Of a stretch of DNA of 64,000 bases, positions 22,501 through 30,115 are shown one piece after another (position 1 is the stretch's first letter; the number at the start of each line of letters is the position of its first letter). Position numbers and translations under genes: made by a program. The notes under the pieces were generated by a model that was not told where the DNA came from, did no database searches, and saw nothing but the letters and a program-made list of their open reading frames with translations. The stretch spans positions 124,001-188,000 of the forward strand of contig NZ_MKIO01000030.1 of the NCBI RefSeq assembly GCF_001938945.1. Direction: 5' to 3'. The DNA comes from Xaviernesmea rhizosphaerae. Its GTDB lineage: Bacteria; Pseudomonadota; Alphaproteobacteria; Rhizobiales; Rhizobiaceae.

Positions 22501-23841
22501 GACCGGCTCCGCCGCATTTTCGGCCGGGGCCTCCGATGCCGGATCCGCGTCCGTCGCCTGATCTGCGTTGCTGCGAATTTTCTCCGCCACCTGCAGCACA
22601 TAGGCGGCGCGGGCTTCGGCCAGCGTCGTCGGCAGGTTCAAGGTCTCGTCCTTCATCAGGCCGTCCAGATCGTCCTCGCCCAGAGCCTCGGACGGCTCCT
22701 CGATCTCGACCGTTTCAACGATCGGCGGCGCATCGGCCTGTGCAGGCTCGATCACTGCGGCTTCCACCACCGGATCGGTCACGTCCTCCGTCTGCGTCGC
22801 GGAGATATCCTCGCCGGAAAGCGGCGTGTCCACCGCCTCCTCGATAGGCGCGGCCGGCCCTTCCGCCTGCGCAGGCTCGATTGCGTCTGCCGCGACCGGC
22901 GCGGCGGTTTGCGCAGCGTCGGGCATGGGCGCATCCGCAGCCTGTGCCGCGTCAACGGCCTCGCCAGCCTCGACATTCCGGTGCGGCTGATCCTCCTCCG
23001 GCATCTGCCCCTGGTCGGCATCGGCCGGCGCGGGATGCGTCGCAGCCGGAGACGGGTCGGGCGCCTGAGCGCTTGCGGAGGCCATCGCGGGCAGGGCGGA
23101 CACGGCCGCGCTCGACGCGGACAAGTCCGTTTCCGCATGCGGCGGCTCGAAATCCGGTGTGGCGTCCAGATGGCCGAGAATGGTTTCCACGGCCAGAAGC
23201 AGGCTCAGCGGCGGGTCGTCGCTGAGCCGGCCGATGGCGGCGGGAAGGTGGCCCTTGCCGGTGGGCACGGGGCGCTTGATCAGCCAGCCGTCATCACGCG
23301 CGGCGGCCTTGATCAGCAGGCGGCAATTGGCCGTTGTCATGCCGAGCGCGGCAAAGCCGGGGGAGGCAGCCAGCACGGCGCCTTCGCCATCCAGCACGGC
23401 CATGTGGGTGTCGGGATCCTCGAGGCCTGCAATCATCCGCTCTGCGGCGCGGGCGGGGGGCAGGGCTGCGCCGGCGCGGGGCGCGGTAAACAGCACGGCC
23501 TGCTCGCCATCCTTCAGCAGAATCAGTTCCACGGCGGCCTGGACCGCCACCCGGCGAAAACCGGCGCCGATGCGCATGACGAAGCCGCGCCGGTCGCCCT
23601 CATCGCGCAGCGCTTGAGCGGCGGCGTGCATCTGCCGGAAGGCGACATCGCCGGCCGGCGGGCCGGCCTCTAGGAAATCATAGATCGAGCCGCCGGAGAA
23701 CAGGGCGGCCCCCTCGCCATTGGACCAGAGGACACGGGCGAGATCGGGCGAGAACAAAACCGCCGCTTCGCCGCGGGCAAAATGTGCACGCACGCGTTCG
23801 TGAACGGCAATGTCGATGAACGGATAGGAGGTCGCGGGCAT
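19540..23841 (-). CDS. PdhS/PleC/DivJ-family sensor histidine kinase with long acidic insert
   Basis: 1433-aa kinase of the group that controls DivK and the CtrA cell-cycle pathway in alphaproteobacteria. The dimerisation block ARVSHEIRTPLNAIIGFSDM (phosphoacceptor His1211) and following EHFGPIGNPRYVEYAGDI region match the conserved PdhS/PleC/DivJ HATRICE-type helix; the ATPase domain has N, DTGVGM and GTGLGLPL boxes. N-terminal to it are three PAS-like domains (about 575-640, 900-960 and 1080-1170) and a PAS-like N-terminus. Between about 230 and 560 lies a low-complexity Ala/Glu/Asp/Pro-rich stretch. No membrane segment. The start MPATSYPFID is the best fit, though its ribosome binding site is weak. 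From memory, A. tumefaciens pdhS1 lies in a comparable neighbourhood with aceA and zwf. Confidence 0.85.
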   Translation of the reverse strand: MPATSYPFIDIAVHERVRAHFARGEAAVLFSPDLARVLWSNGEGAALFSGGSIYDFLEAGPPAGDVAFRQMHAAAQALRDEGDRRGFVMRIGAGFRRVAVQAAVELILLKDGEQAVLFTAPRAGAALPPARAAERMIAGLEDPDTHMAVLDGEGAVLAASPGFAALGMTTANCRLLIKAAARDDGWLIKRPVPTGKGHLPAAIGRLSDDPPLSLLLAVETILGHLDATPDFEPPHAETDLSASSAAVSALPAMASASAQAPDPSPAATHPAPADADQGQMPEEDQPHRNVEAGEAVDAAQAADAPMPDAAQTAAPVAADAIEPAQAEGPAAPIEEAVDTPLSGEDISATQTEDVTDPVVEAAVIEPAQADAPPIVETVEIEEPSEALGEDDLDGLMKDETLNLPTTLAEARAAYVLQVAEKIRSNADQATDADPASEAPAENAAEPVSSLDADAGQSVDEADSDETGRIAPEAKTEAADEAEQTIQADAGPLAVEQPDTGHIETVEAVAAETETAAQPPAQDALDEAPALEDQPTAPQPVAEARAEEEPAEETQGFRFDPSMRTMRFVWKIDADGRFSEISPEFAQAVGPKAADVIGLRFVDLAALMDLDPQQTIANLLKRHDTWSGKTINWPIQGHDLRVPVDLAALPTYSRERQFDGFRGFGIVRLADAVADDGGIGRLIETLDTDLGALLRGSEEPEDALDHAAGPASEQADRTEDAAQPNPEAAAEDAQPAEPDLPRDAQDEAVLPQAATDDPGEAATSELCADDQAEEEAGGEEEAGAEDDSAPQDPFRGERPALRIVEPASAGDERVVHLQDHRRGSFDSLSRSERAAFREIARQLGEAFGERAEDASEPEAESSTPVESIDLSKDRAEPSHDGQVSETGPGGEPLSSEGSVLTAAIVDPQPTAILIHTGEDLLHANPALLALTGYDSLADLIGEGGLEALFVGEDEGLIDVPAGAVMMIRNDGRLLPVSARLQTVRWEDRGVVLMLALAALNPDPSKAPGPSPERLQAVSQDHPAEAAGTEAAERDAPAEAQAQATHDAQDRGEQEKGEQEIGRLRIEVDELRAILETATDGVVVLGADGEIRSLNRSANALFNYDDEEIRGKPFAMLFAHESQKSVIDYLAGLSGHGVASVLNDGREVIGREASGGFIPLFMTMGRLSFSKGYCAVIRDITQWKRTEEELRNAKRAAETANAHKSEFLARVSHEIRTPLNAIIGFSDMMATEHFGPIGNPRYVEYAGDIGRSGRYVLDIVNDLLDISKIEAGEMDLDFTAVMLNSAVAEAVALVQPQANAQRVIIRTSLSSTVPGVVADQRSIKQIVLNILTNAIRFTPSGGQIVVSSAYEANGTVTLRFRDTGVGMTRSELEQAMKPFRQVTTGTRARGDGTGLGLPLTKAMVEANRANFSISSAPNEGTLVEIAFPPQRVLAE

Positions 23842-24008
23842 CGGCTGAGACTTCAAGGACACGGGAACGGGCGAATGGTCTTGGCGCGGCCTTAAGCCCC
23901 GCAATTCTTAACAAGCCCTTAATACCGTTCACCGCCGCTTGGGTCCAGCGATCGCCTTGAACAGCCTGGGCTTTCGCCCGCCAAGGTTAATGTGATGCCG
24001 ATTTGATG

Positions 24009-24039
24009 TTGCGATGCACAATGATATTGCGTCGCAAAA
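24009..24039 (+). promoter_or_regulatory. Paired TTGCG..GCA operators upstream of the phasin gene
   Basis: Two similar partly palindromic sites, TTGCGATGCACAA (24009-24021) and TTGCGTCGCAAAA (24027-24039), centred 18 bases apart and about 75-105 bases upstream of the phasin start. PhaR/AniA repressors of phasin genes bind TGC/GCA-rich sites in Paracoccus and Rhodobacter (established knowledge); assignment here is inference. Confidence 0.5.
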
Positions 24040-24115
24040 TAACCTGTGCTATAGAGTGCTCACAGGCTTGAGGGTGCGTGATCTCGTCAGGCCATCACTC
24101 AAGGAGAACGCTATC

Positions 24116-24577
24116 ATGGCTGCCAAGGCTGCACTTTCGACCACCCCTGCTGATGTTTTCGGCTTTTCCGCTTTCGATCCGAACAAGATGAATGCCGGCT
24201 TCCGCGAAGCCGCCGAAAAGAGCATCAGCCAGTCCCGCGAAGCCGCCCAGAAGCTCAAGGCCCTGACCGAGGACGCCACCAAGACGCTCGAAGCGACGAT
24301 GGAAACGGCCAAGACCGGCAGCGTCGAACTGGGTATGAAGACGCTCGAAGTCGTGCGCGCCAACACCGAAGCAACGCTGTCGCACATCGAAGCCCTGATG
24401 GGCGTGCGCTCGGTCTCCGAGCTGGTCGAGCTGCAGAGCGCTTTCGTGCGCCGTCAGGTCGAAGCCACGATCGAGCAGACCAAGGCCCTGCACGAAGCCG
24501 GCAAGGACGTCGCCGAACGCGTCGCCAAGCCGACCACCGAAGCCGCCCGCAAGGCGATGTCGGCCTTCTCGCTCTAA
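24116..24577 (+). CDS. Phasin family protein
   Basis: 153-aa helical protein of the phasin_2 family that coats polyhydroxyalkanoate granules in the cytoplasm. It is almost entirely amphipathic helix (SREAAQKLKALTEDATKTLEA region and a long C-terminal helix), with few aromatics, as expected. Start MAAKAALSTT with AAGGAGA upstream. Codon use is strongly biased, consistent with high expression. Its location near acetoacetate-CoA ligase and aceA fits storage-polymer metabolism. Confidence 0.92.
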   Translation: MAAKAALSTTPADVFGFSAFDPNKMNAGFREAAEKSISQSREAAQKLKALTEDATKTLEATMETAKTGSVELGMKTLEVVRANTEATLSHIEALMGVRSVSELVELQSAFVRRQVEATIEQTKALHEAGKDVAERVAKPTTEAARKAMSAFSL

Positions 24578-24992
24578 GGTCAGATTTCTGATCGGACCGG
24601 AAGCCTGAAGCTGGTTTTCGGTCCGGCGCCCTCGGCGCGAGGTTCCCGCTGAGCAGATTCAAGTTTGGGCGGCCTCGTATCGCGTGCCGCCGCCCATGCA
24701 GGCATCAGGCGCATCAGACCGCAAAGTCAGACCTGGTTTCGGGGAAGCCCGATGTCGGTTCCATGTTCGCCCGTGCTCAAGCCGCCCCTGCCAAAAGGCC
24801 CGGGCGGCTTTTGTGCATCTCGGCCGTCGTCTCAGCGAACCCGTCAGGCGCAGGGTGCGCTTTTCCGGCGGATAGCGGCGGCTTAAGCCAGGATCTCCTG
24901 GCCTATCCCCGTTTTTTGTGGACCAGATCCCGAAAACCTCTTGCAAATTTCCGCCTCTCCGCTTAATCACCCCGCAGCGGAAACGCTGTTGT
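24578..24992. other. 415-base gap between phasin and tRNA-His
   Basis: No gene recognised. It holds a degenerate CATCGGACCG-type palindrome at about 24591-24626 (ATCGGACCGGAA, then TTTCGGTCCGG) and a strong terminator hairpin at 24779-24812. The unannotated 180 bases between them could be the 3' untranslated region of the phasin mRNA or a small RNA. Confidence 0.5.
24779..24812 (+). terminator. Intrinsic terminator downstream of the phasin gene
   Basis: Nine-base-pair stem AAGCCGCCC / GGGCGGCTT with a 14-base loop followed by TT, making a TTTT tail. It is the first convincing terminator after the phasin gene. Confidence 0.65.
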
Positions 24993-25069
24993 GCGGTTGT
25001 AGCTCAGTTGGTTAGAGCGCAGGTTTGTGGCACCTGAGGTCGGAGGTTCGAGACCCCCCAACCGTACCA
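24993..25069 (+). tRNA. tRNA-His (anticodon GTG)
   Basis: 77-base cloverleaf. The acceptor stem is GCGGTTG / CAACCGT with a G1:U72 wobble, A73 discriminator and encoded CCA. The D arm is AGCTC..GAGC; the anticodon stem CAGGT/ACCTG encloses TTGTGGC with anticodon GTG at 25027-25029. The T arm contains GGTTCGAGACC-type sequence. Base 24992 is T, so there is no genome-encoded G-1, and A73 replaces the usual C73. This is the known alphaproteobacterial variant of tRNA-His. Confidence 0.97.
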
Positions 25070-25631
25070 TTTTACGTTCATCATTGCGCCATTTCGTTTG
25101 CTTGGCATGTTTTTTCCGACTTCGGCCATGCTCGCCGGTCTGCGCACCGTTGACGCTTCTGTAGATTCCCCCTCGTGATTGCCGGCAACGCCAACGCGCT
25201 CGTCATTATGGCGGCAGAAGGCCGCGAGCAAGATGCGGCCTGTGATCGAGCGATCCACCGAAAGTCCGCAGAGGATTTCGTTAGAGTATCGGACCGAAAA
25301 GTGGGAGCCGTTATTCGGAGAAATCCGATGTAAAAACGAAATTCCGGAGCATCGGACTGCCTCCTTCTATCGGTCCGATGGTCTCGCGCCGCTGGAAAAG
25401 CAATCTTCTGATGCATCACGCCAGATTCGGCAGCCCGGTGTGGAAAACTACCGCGCCGAAGCGGTGTCGCGTCAATGGGTCCAGATTCGGCTCTCGAATC
25501 ATTACTTTGTTCCTATCAGCGACACTTGGTATCAGGCAGGTGTATGACGTAATTAAATTTTAATTTTCATTTGATTAGCTTTTCCGCATCATGACCGCTG
25601 CCAATTGAAGTCATGAATGCAGGAGGGGCTC
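25070..25631. other. 560-base gap after tRNA-His
   Basis: No gene recognised. It contains the composite palindromic repeat at 25283-25380. Open frames through it (for example 25179-25547) run over repeat sequence and have no ribosome binding site. The last 80 bases are AT-rich (ATTAAATTTTAATTTTC) and probably hold the promoter of the chemoreceptor gene at 25632. Confidence 0.5.
25283..25380. repeat. CATCGGACCGAAAA-family repeat, composite long form
   Basis: AGAGTATCGGACCGAAAAGT at 25283, an internal TTCGGAGAAATCCGATG (25314-25330), a TAAAAACGAAATTCCGGAGC linker, then ATCGGACTGC..CTATCGGTCCGATG ending at 25380. The same order of blocks occurs at 47228-47335 and, inverted, at 35969-36058. Confidence 0.8.
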
Positions 25632-27089
25632 ATGGATAGCATCGAGGATAGGATCAAGCCGTGGCCGGCCGACAAGCGCGTGATCGGGGAGGCTGTGCGC
25701 GATGCCGTGTTGCCCCAGTTGGGTCCGGTTCTGAAAGCCGCCTATGCATCGGTCGGAATGAGCGACGTGCCGGAAGAAATGCTGCAGCAGGAGGAGCGCA
25801 AGTTCAAGCGCATCTCGACGGGTGATTTCTGTCCTGCCTATTTCGCCGAACAGGCGGTCATCGCCCGTAATATCGCGACACAGGTATCCTATCCCGACTA
25901 TCTCGCCGGCTATGCCTTTTATGCCGCTGGTCTGACCTCGGCGCTGGTGGACAAGGTGAAGTGGAAAAGCAAGTCGCGCCGCGACGCCTTGTTGTTGTCG
26001 CTCGCACAGTCGATCTTCTCGGACGTGGCGGTTGCCATGAACCATTTCTTCGCCGGGGAAGCGGAGCGGCTGGAGCGTGAGCGTGCCGAGAAGCGCGCGG
26101 TGCTGGAAGAGGAAGCCCGTCAGGTCGAGCATGCCGTTGCGGTTATCGGACAGGGTCTGATGCGCCTGTCGGATGGAGACCTAGCCACCATGATCCAGGA
26201 ACCGCTGAAGGCGCAGTACGATCGCTTGCGGCAGGATTTCAACGCCGCGCTGGGCAATCTCGCCAGCGCCATGAGCACGGTGCTCACCGTCGCCAGCAAT
26301 ATCGGCAGCGGAACGCAGGAGGTCAACGCCAGCATCTCCGATCTCTCCTCGCGCACGGAGCAGCAGGCAGCCTCGCTTGAGGAGACGGCGGCGGCACTGA
26401 GCGAGATCACCACCAATGTGGCGTCGGCCAGCAAGACGACCGACGAAGCCAAGCAGATTACTCTGGCTGCCTCCCGTGCGGCCGACAAGTCGACGGCCGT
26501 GGTTGCCCATGCCGAAGAGGCCATGCAGCGGATCGAACAATCCTCCCAGCAGATCTCCAACATCATTGGCGTCATTGACGAAATTGCCTTCCAGACAAAC
26601 CTCCTGGCGCTGAACGCCGGCGTCGAGGCCGCCAGAGCGGGGGAAGCGGGCAAGGGGTTTGCCGTGGTTGCGCAGGAAGTGCGCGAACTAGCCCAGCGAT
26701 CGGCCACCGCTGCCAAGGAAATTAAAAGCCTGATTCAAAATTCGAGTGCCGAAGTCGGCAAAGGCGTTCAGCTTTTCCGCGAAACTTCGAGTGCGCTGAA
26801 GGTGATCGGTGAGCACATCACCCAAATCAATCGCCAAATGGACATGATCGCCACGACATCGCGCGAACAGGCCGTCGGTCTGGCGGAGGTCAATTCCGCC
26901 ATGAGCGCGATGGACCAGAACACGCAGCGCAACGCGGCCATGGTCGAGGAACTCCTGGCAGCGGCCGCAACACTTGACGACCAGTCCGCCATGCTGCGGG
27001 AGCAGATCTCGCGCTTCCGCACTGATAGGACCGAGGACGGACATAGGCTTTCCGACCGTCAAACCCGGCCGATGGCACGGCGCGCTTAA
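25632..27089 (+). CDS. Soluble methyl-accepting chemotaxis protein with protoglobin-like N-terminus
   Basis: 485-aa chemoreceptor without membrane segments. Residues 1-155 form a helical domain resembling globin-coupled sensors (the [22 protein letters not shown] and [16 protein letters not shown] helices). A HAMP-like linker ([18 protein letters not shown], about 163-180) and an MCP signalling domain follow, with hairpin [19 protein letters not shown] see no histidine at the position expected for the proximal haem ligand ([14 protein letters not shown]). It resembles rhizobial soluble receptors such as IcpA. Start [11 protein letters not shown] with AGGAGGGG. Confidence 0.85.
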   Translation: MDSIEDRIKPWPADKRVIGEAVRDAVLPQLGPVLKAAYASVGMSDVPEEMLQQEERKFKRISTGDFCPAYFAEQAVIARNIATQVSYPDYLAGYAFYAAGLTSALVDKVKWKSKSRRDALLLSLAQSIFSDVAVAMNHFFAGEAERLERERAEKRAVLEEEARQVEHAVAVIGQGLMRLSDGDLATMIQEPLKAQYDRLRQDFNAALGNLASAMSTVLTVASNIGSGTQEVNASISDLSSRTEQQAASLEETAAALSEITTNVASASKTTDEAKQITLAASRAADKSTAVVAHAEEAMQRIEQSSQQISNIIGVIDEIAFQTNLLALNAGVEAARAGEAGKGFAVVAQEVRELAQRSATAAKEIKSLIQNSSAEVGKGVQLFRETSSALKVIGEHITQINRQMDMIATTSREQAVGLAEVNSAMSAMDQNTQRNAAMVEELLAAAATLDDQSAMLREQISRFRTDRTEDGHRLSDRQTRPMARRA

Positions 27090-27200
27090 CTCCGGCGCCC
27101 TGCAGGGAGAGAGCCGGTATGCGGTTGCCTTGGACCAAACCTTTGGCAAGCGGCGGCATGATCGCGGCCGTTGCCAGAGGGTTTGGATCGTCCTCCCGCC

Positions 27201-27905
27201 TCAAACGCTGCGCATCAGCCCGCCATCGACGCGGATGTTCTGCCCGGTGATATAGCCTGCGCCATCGGAGGCGAGGAAGGCGATGGTGGCGGCGATTTCC
27301 GCGCTGGTGCCGTATCGGCCCATGGGCACGCTGTCGCGGCGTTCCTCCGTTGCCGGCAGGCTGTCGATCCAGCCGGGCAGCACGTTGTTGATGCGGATAT
27401 TGTCCTTCGCATAGGTGTCGGCGAAGAGCTTGGTGAAGGCCGCGAGGCCGGCGCGAAAGACGGCGCTGGTCGGGAAGAGCGGCGAGGGCTCGAAGGTCCA
27501 GGCGGTGGAGATGTTGACGATCGCGCCGCGCTTTTGCGCCTGCATGATCGGCGTGACCAGCCGCACGGGTCGGACGACATTGAGGAAATAAGTGTCCATG
27601 CCCTTGTGCCAGTCCTCGTCGGTGATCTCGAGCAGGGCGGCGCGCGGGCCATGGCCGGCGCTGTTGACCAGCGCGTCGATCCGCCCCCAGGCGGCCATGG
27701 TCTCGTCGACGAGACGTTTGAGATCCTCGGTCGACTGGTTGGAGCCGGTCACACCGAGGCCGCCGAGTTCCTCGGCCAGCTTTTCGCCCTTGCCGGACGA
27801 GGACAGGATGGCAACGCGATAACCATCGGCCGCGAGTTTGCGCGCCGCCGCAGCCCCCATGCCGCTGCCGCCCGCTACGATGACGGCCACCCTCTCGCTT
27901 TCCAT
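27201..27905 (-). CDS. SDR-family protein with altered active site
   Basis: 234-aa Rossmann protein of the short-chain dehydrogenase/reductase superfamily. The cofactor motif VAGGSGMGAAAARKLA is near residues 9-24, NSAGHGPRA near 82-90, and the C-terminal substrate region LASDGAGYITGQNIRVDGG is typical of SDR. The usual YxxxK catalytic pair after NISTAW is replaced by FPTSAVFRAGL, so Tyr and Lys are both missing. Start MESERVAVIV with AGGAGG. Neighbour of the aminotransferase on the same strand, 94 bases before it ends. Confidence 0.82.
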   Translation of the reverse strand: MESERVAVIVAGGSGMGAAAARKLAADGYRVAILSSSGKGEKLAEELGGLGVTGSNQSTEDLKRLVDETMAAWGRIDALVNSAGHGPRAALLEITDEDWHKGMDTYFLNVVRPVRLVTPIMQAQKRGAIVNISTAWTFEPSPLFPTSAVFRAGLAAFTKLFADTYAKDNIRINNVLPGWIDSLPATEERRDSVPMGRYGTSAEIAATIAFLASDGAGYITGQNIRVDGGLMRSV

Positions 27906-27999
27906 GAAATCCTCCTGTCTGTCGATTCGTGTGCACAGCATAAAGCCGGCGGCGCGTTCGGCACCACCGGCTCTGATGAAGAAGGCCCGATGAAAAGGA

Positions 28000-29334
28000 T
28001 CAGGCGGCGCGCTTCAGCGCATCGGCAATGGTCGAGACGATCGTGGCGATCTGTTCCTTCTCGATGATCAGCGGCGGCGAGAGCGCGATGATATCGCCCG
28101 TCACGCGCACGAGCAGACCCTTGTGGAAGCAGTCGACGAAGACGTCATAGGCGCGTGCGCCCGGCGCGCCCGGGCGCGGGGTCAGTTCGATCGCGCCGAC
28201 GAGGCCGAGATTGCGGATGTCGGCCACATGCGGATGGCCTTTGAGACCGTGCAGCGCCTCTTCCCAGTCCGCCGCCAGATCGCCCGCGCGCGCCAGCAGG
28301 TTCTCCTCCTGGTAGATTTCCATGGTGGCAAGGCCGGCGGCGCAGGCGACCGGATGGCCGGAATAGGTGTAGCCGTGGAACAGCTCGATCTGGTTGCCAG
28401 GCCCGTGCATCAGCCCGTCATGCACCTTGCGGCTGGCAAAGACCGCGCCCATCGGAATCGTGCCGTTGGTAATGCCCTTGGCCGTCGTCATCATGTCGGG
28501 GATCACGCCGAAATAATCGGCGGCAAACGGCGTGCCGAGGCGGCCGAAGCCGGTGATGACCTCGTCGAAGATCAGCAGGATGCCATGCGCATCGGCAATT
28601 GCTCGCAGCCGCTCCAGATAGCCCTTGGGCGGCAGGATCACGCCGGCCGAGCCGGACATGGGCTCGACGATCACGGCGGCGATGGTCTCGGCGCCATGCA
28701 GCGCCACCAGCCGCTCCAGATCCTCCGCCAGCTCCAGCCCATGGGCCGGAAGACCGCGCGAGAAGCCGTTGCGCTCGAGATCCAGCGTGTGGCGCATGTG
28801 GTCGGCCGGGATCTGCGGGAAGACGCGGCGGTTGTTGACCAGCCCGCCGACCGAGATGCCGCCGAAGCCGACGCCGTGATAGCCCTTTTCGCGGCCGATG
28901 ATGCGCGTGCGCGTGCCTTGGCCGATGGCGCGCTGATAGGCGATGGCGATCTTCAGGGCGGTGTCGACCGACTCGGAACCCGAACCGGTGAAGAACAGCC
29001 GGTCGAGCGTGGCCGCGCCGTCGCCGGGCGCGAACTGGCCGAGCTTGGCGGCGAATTCGAAGGCGATCGGATGGCCCATCTGGAAGGTGGGGGCGAAATC
29101 CATGGTGGCGAGCTGGCGCTCGACGGCCGCGGCGATCTTGCGCCGGCCATGGCCGGCATTGACGCACCAGAGGCCGGCGGTGCCGTCAAGGATCTGGTTG
29201 CCGTCCACATCGGTGTAATACATGCCGTCGGCGGCGGCGAGCAGGCGCGGTGCCGCCTTGAACTGGCGGTTGGCGGTAAACGGCATCCAGAAATTGTCGA
29301 GCGGCGGCATATTGGGGCGGGACGTGTGGTCCAT
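28000..29334 (-). CDS. Class III aminotransferase, omega-amino acid (beta-alanine):pyruvate type
   Basis: 444-aa PLP enzyme of the class III (acetyl-ornithine/omega) aminotransferases. FWMPFTANRQFKAAPRLL and DGTAGLWCVNAGHGR near the N-terminus match the omega-amino acid:pyruvate transaminase group. The PLP aspartate block IFDEVITGFGRLG and lysine block TTAKGITNGTIPMGAV are intact. It likely moves the amino group of beta-alanine to pyruvate, giving malonate semialdehyde, a substrate for MmsA (33203). Start MDHTSRPNMPP with AAGGAGAT. Divergent from the XRE-cupin regulator. Confidence 0.9.
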   Translation of the reverse strand: MDHTSRPNMPPLDNFWMPFTANRQFKAAPRLLAAADGMYYTDVDGNQILDGTAGLWCVNAGHGRRKIAAAVERQLATMDFAPTFQMGHPIAFEFAAKLGQFAPGDGAATLDRLFFTGSGSESVDTALKIAIAYQRAIGQGTRTRIIGREKGYHGVGFGGISVGGLVNNRRVFPQIPADHMRHTLDLERNGFSRGLPAHGLELAEDLERLVALHGAETIAAVIVEPMSGSAGVILPPKGYLERLRAIADAHGILLIFDEVITGFGRLGTPFAADYFGVIPDMMTTAKGITNGTIPMGAVFASRKVHDGLMHGPGNQIELFHGYTYSGHPVACAAGLATMEIYQEENLLARAGDLAADWEEALHGLKGHPHVADIRNLGLVGAIELTPRPGAPGARAYDVFVDCFHKGLLVRVTGDIIALSPPLIIEKEQIATIVSTIADALKRAA

Positions 29335-29441
29335 GGCGATCTCCTTGATCCTGCGCGCGAGGTTTCCCCCTTTTTGCGGTGTGAACAAGTCCTTTTCTCA
29401 CTTCCCGCAAGTTCTTGATTTGTCGTCATCGCAATGGCAGG

Positions 29442-29460
29442 TGTTGCGACATTCGCAACA
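29442..29460. promoter_or_regulatory. Palindromic operator TGTTGCGA-N3-TCGCAACA
   Basis: Perfect 8-base-pair inverted repeat with a 3-base centre (CAT), 20 bases upstream of the XRE-cupin regulator start and about 107 bases upstream of the divergent aminotransferase. Position and symmetry fit a site bound by the adjacent regulator; this is inference. Confidence 0.6.
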
Positions 29461-29480
29461 AGATAAAAGAGGGCTCGCGC

Positions 29481-30029
29481 ATGTCCGTGGATATCGGCAG
29501 CCGGCTTCGGCATCTGCGCCTGCGCCATAATCTTTCCCAGCGTGCGCTGGCCAAGCGTGCCGGCGTGACCAATTCGACCATCTCGCTGATCGAGTCCAAT
29601 GCCTCCAACCCCTCCGTCGGCGCGCTGAAGCGCATTCTCGACGGCATTCCCATCGGGCTTGCCGAGTTCTTCGCCTTCGAGCCGGAGCCGTCGAAGAAAG
29701 CCTTCTTCGCTGCGGCGGAGCTGACGGAGATCGGCAAGGGGTTGATTTCTTTCCGCCAGGTCGGCGACGATCTCTTCGGTCGCAGTCTGCAGATCCTCAA
29801 GGAGTGCTACCAGCCCGGCGCCGATACCGGCCGCGTCCTGCTCACCCATGAAGGCGAGGAGGGCGGCGTGGTCCTCTCCGGCCGGCTGGAGGTGACCGTG
29901 GACGACGAGCGCCGCATTCTCGGCCCGGGCGACGCCTATTATTTCGAGAGCCGCCGCCCGCACCGCTTCCGCTGCATCGGCCCGGTGCCCTGCGAGGTCA
30001 TCAGCGCCTGCACGCCGCCGAGTTTCTAG
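29481..30029 (+). CDS. XRE-family regulator with cupin domain (PuuR-like)
   Basis: 182-aa regulator. The helix-turn-helix at residues 5-60 (LRLRHNLSQRALAKRAGVTNS then LIESNASNPSVGALKRIL) is joined to a C-terminal cupin_2 domain with the GRVLLTHEGEEGGVVLSGRLEVTV and GDAYYFESRRPHRFR strands. PuuR and relatives repress amine and amino-acid catabolism. The divergent omega-aminotransferase is the likely target. The stop codon lies inside the left arm of a palindromic repeat (30022-30106). Confidence 0.88.
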   Translation: MSVDIGSRLRHLRLRHNLSQRALAKRAGVTNSTISLIESNASNPSVGALKRILDGIPIGLAEFFAFEPEPSKKAFFAAAELTEIGKGLISFRQVGDDLFGRSLQILKECYQPGADTGRVLLTHEGEEGGVVLSGRLEVTVDDERRILGPGDAYYFESRRPHRFRCIGPVPCEVISACTPPSF

Positions 30030-30106
30030 TGGTCTGATTTTGATATTTGCACCCGTTCGCAACACCCTCTGGGGCAAATGTCAAAATCATGAAGACTACT
30101 AGAAAC
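30022..30106. repeat. Palindromic element A (tandem pair, first copy)
   Basis: Arms GTTTCTAGTGGTCT..GATTTTGATATTTGC (30022-30050) and the complement of GCAAATGTCAAAATC ATGA AGACTACTAGAAAC (30074-30106). The arms match except for two substitutions and a 4-base insertion in the right arm. The left arm includes the last codons and stop of the XRE-cupin gene. Confidence 0.75.
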
Positions 30107-30115
30107 TCTTTGTTT

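Noticed and set aside
21079..23673. Plus-strand open frame of 864 codons opposite the PdhS-like kinase
   Set aside because: It mirrors the low-complexity Ala/Glu-rich coding region; Arg/Leu-rich product without domains.
25179..25547. Plus-strand open frame of 122 codons after tRNA-His
   Set aside because: Most of it is the composite palindromic repeat; no ribosome binding site.
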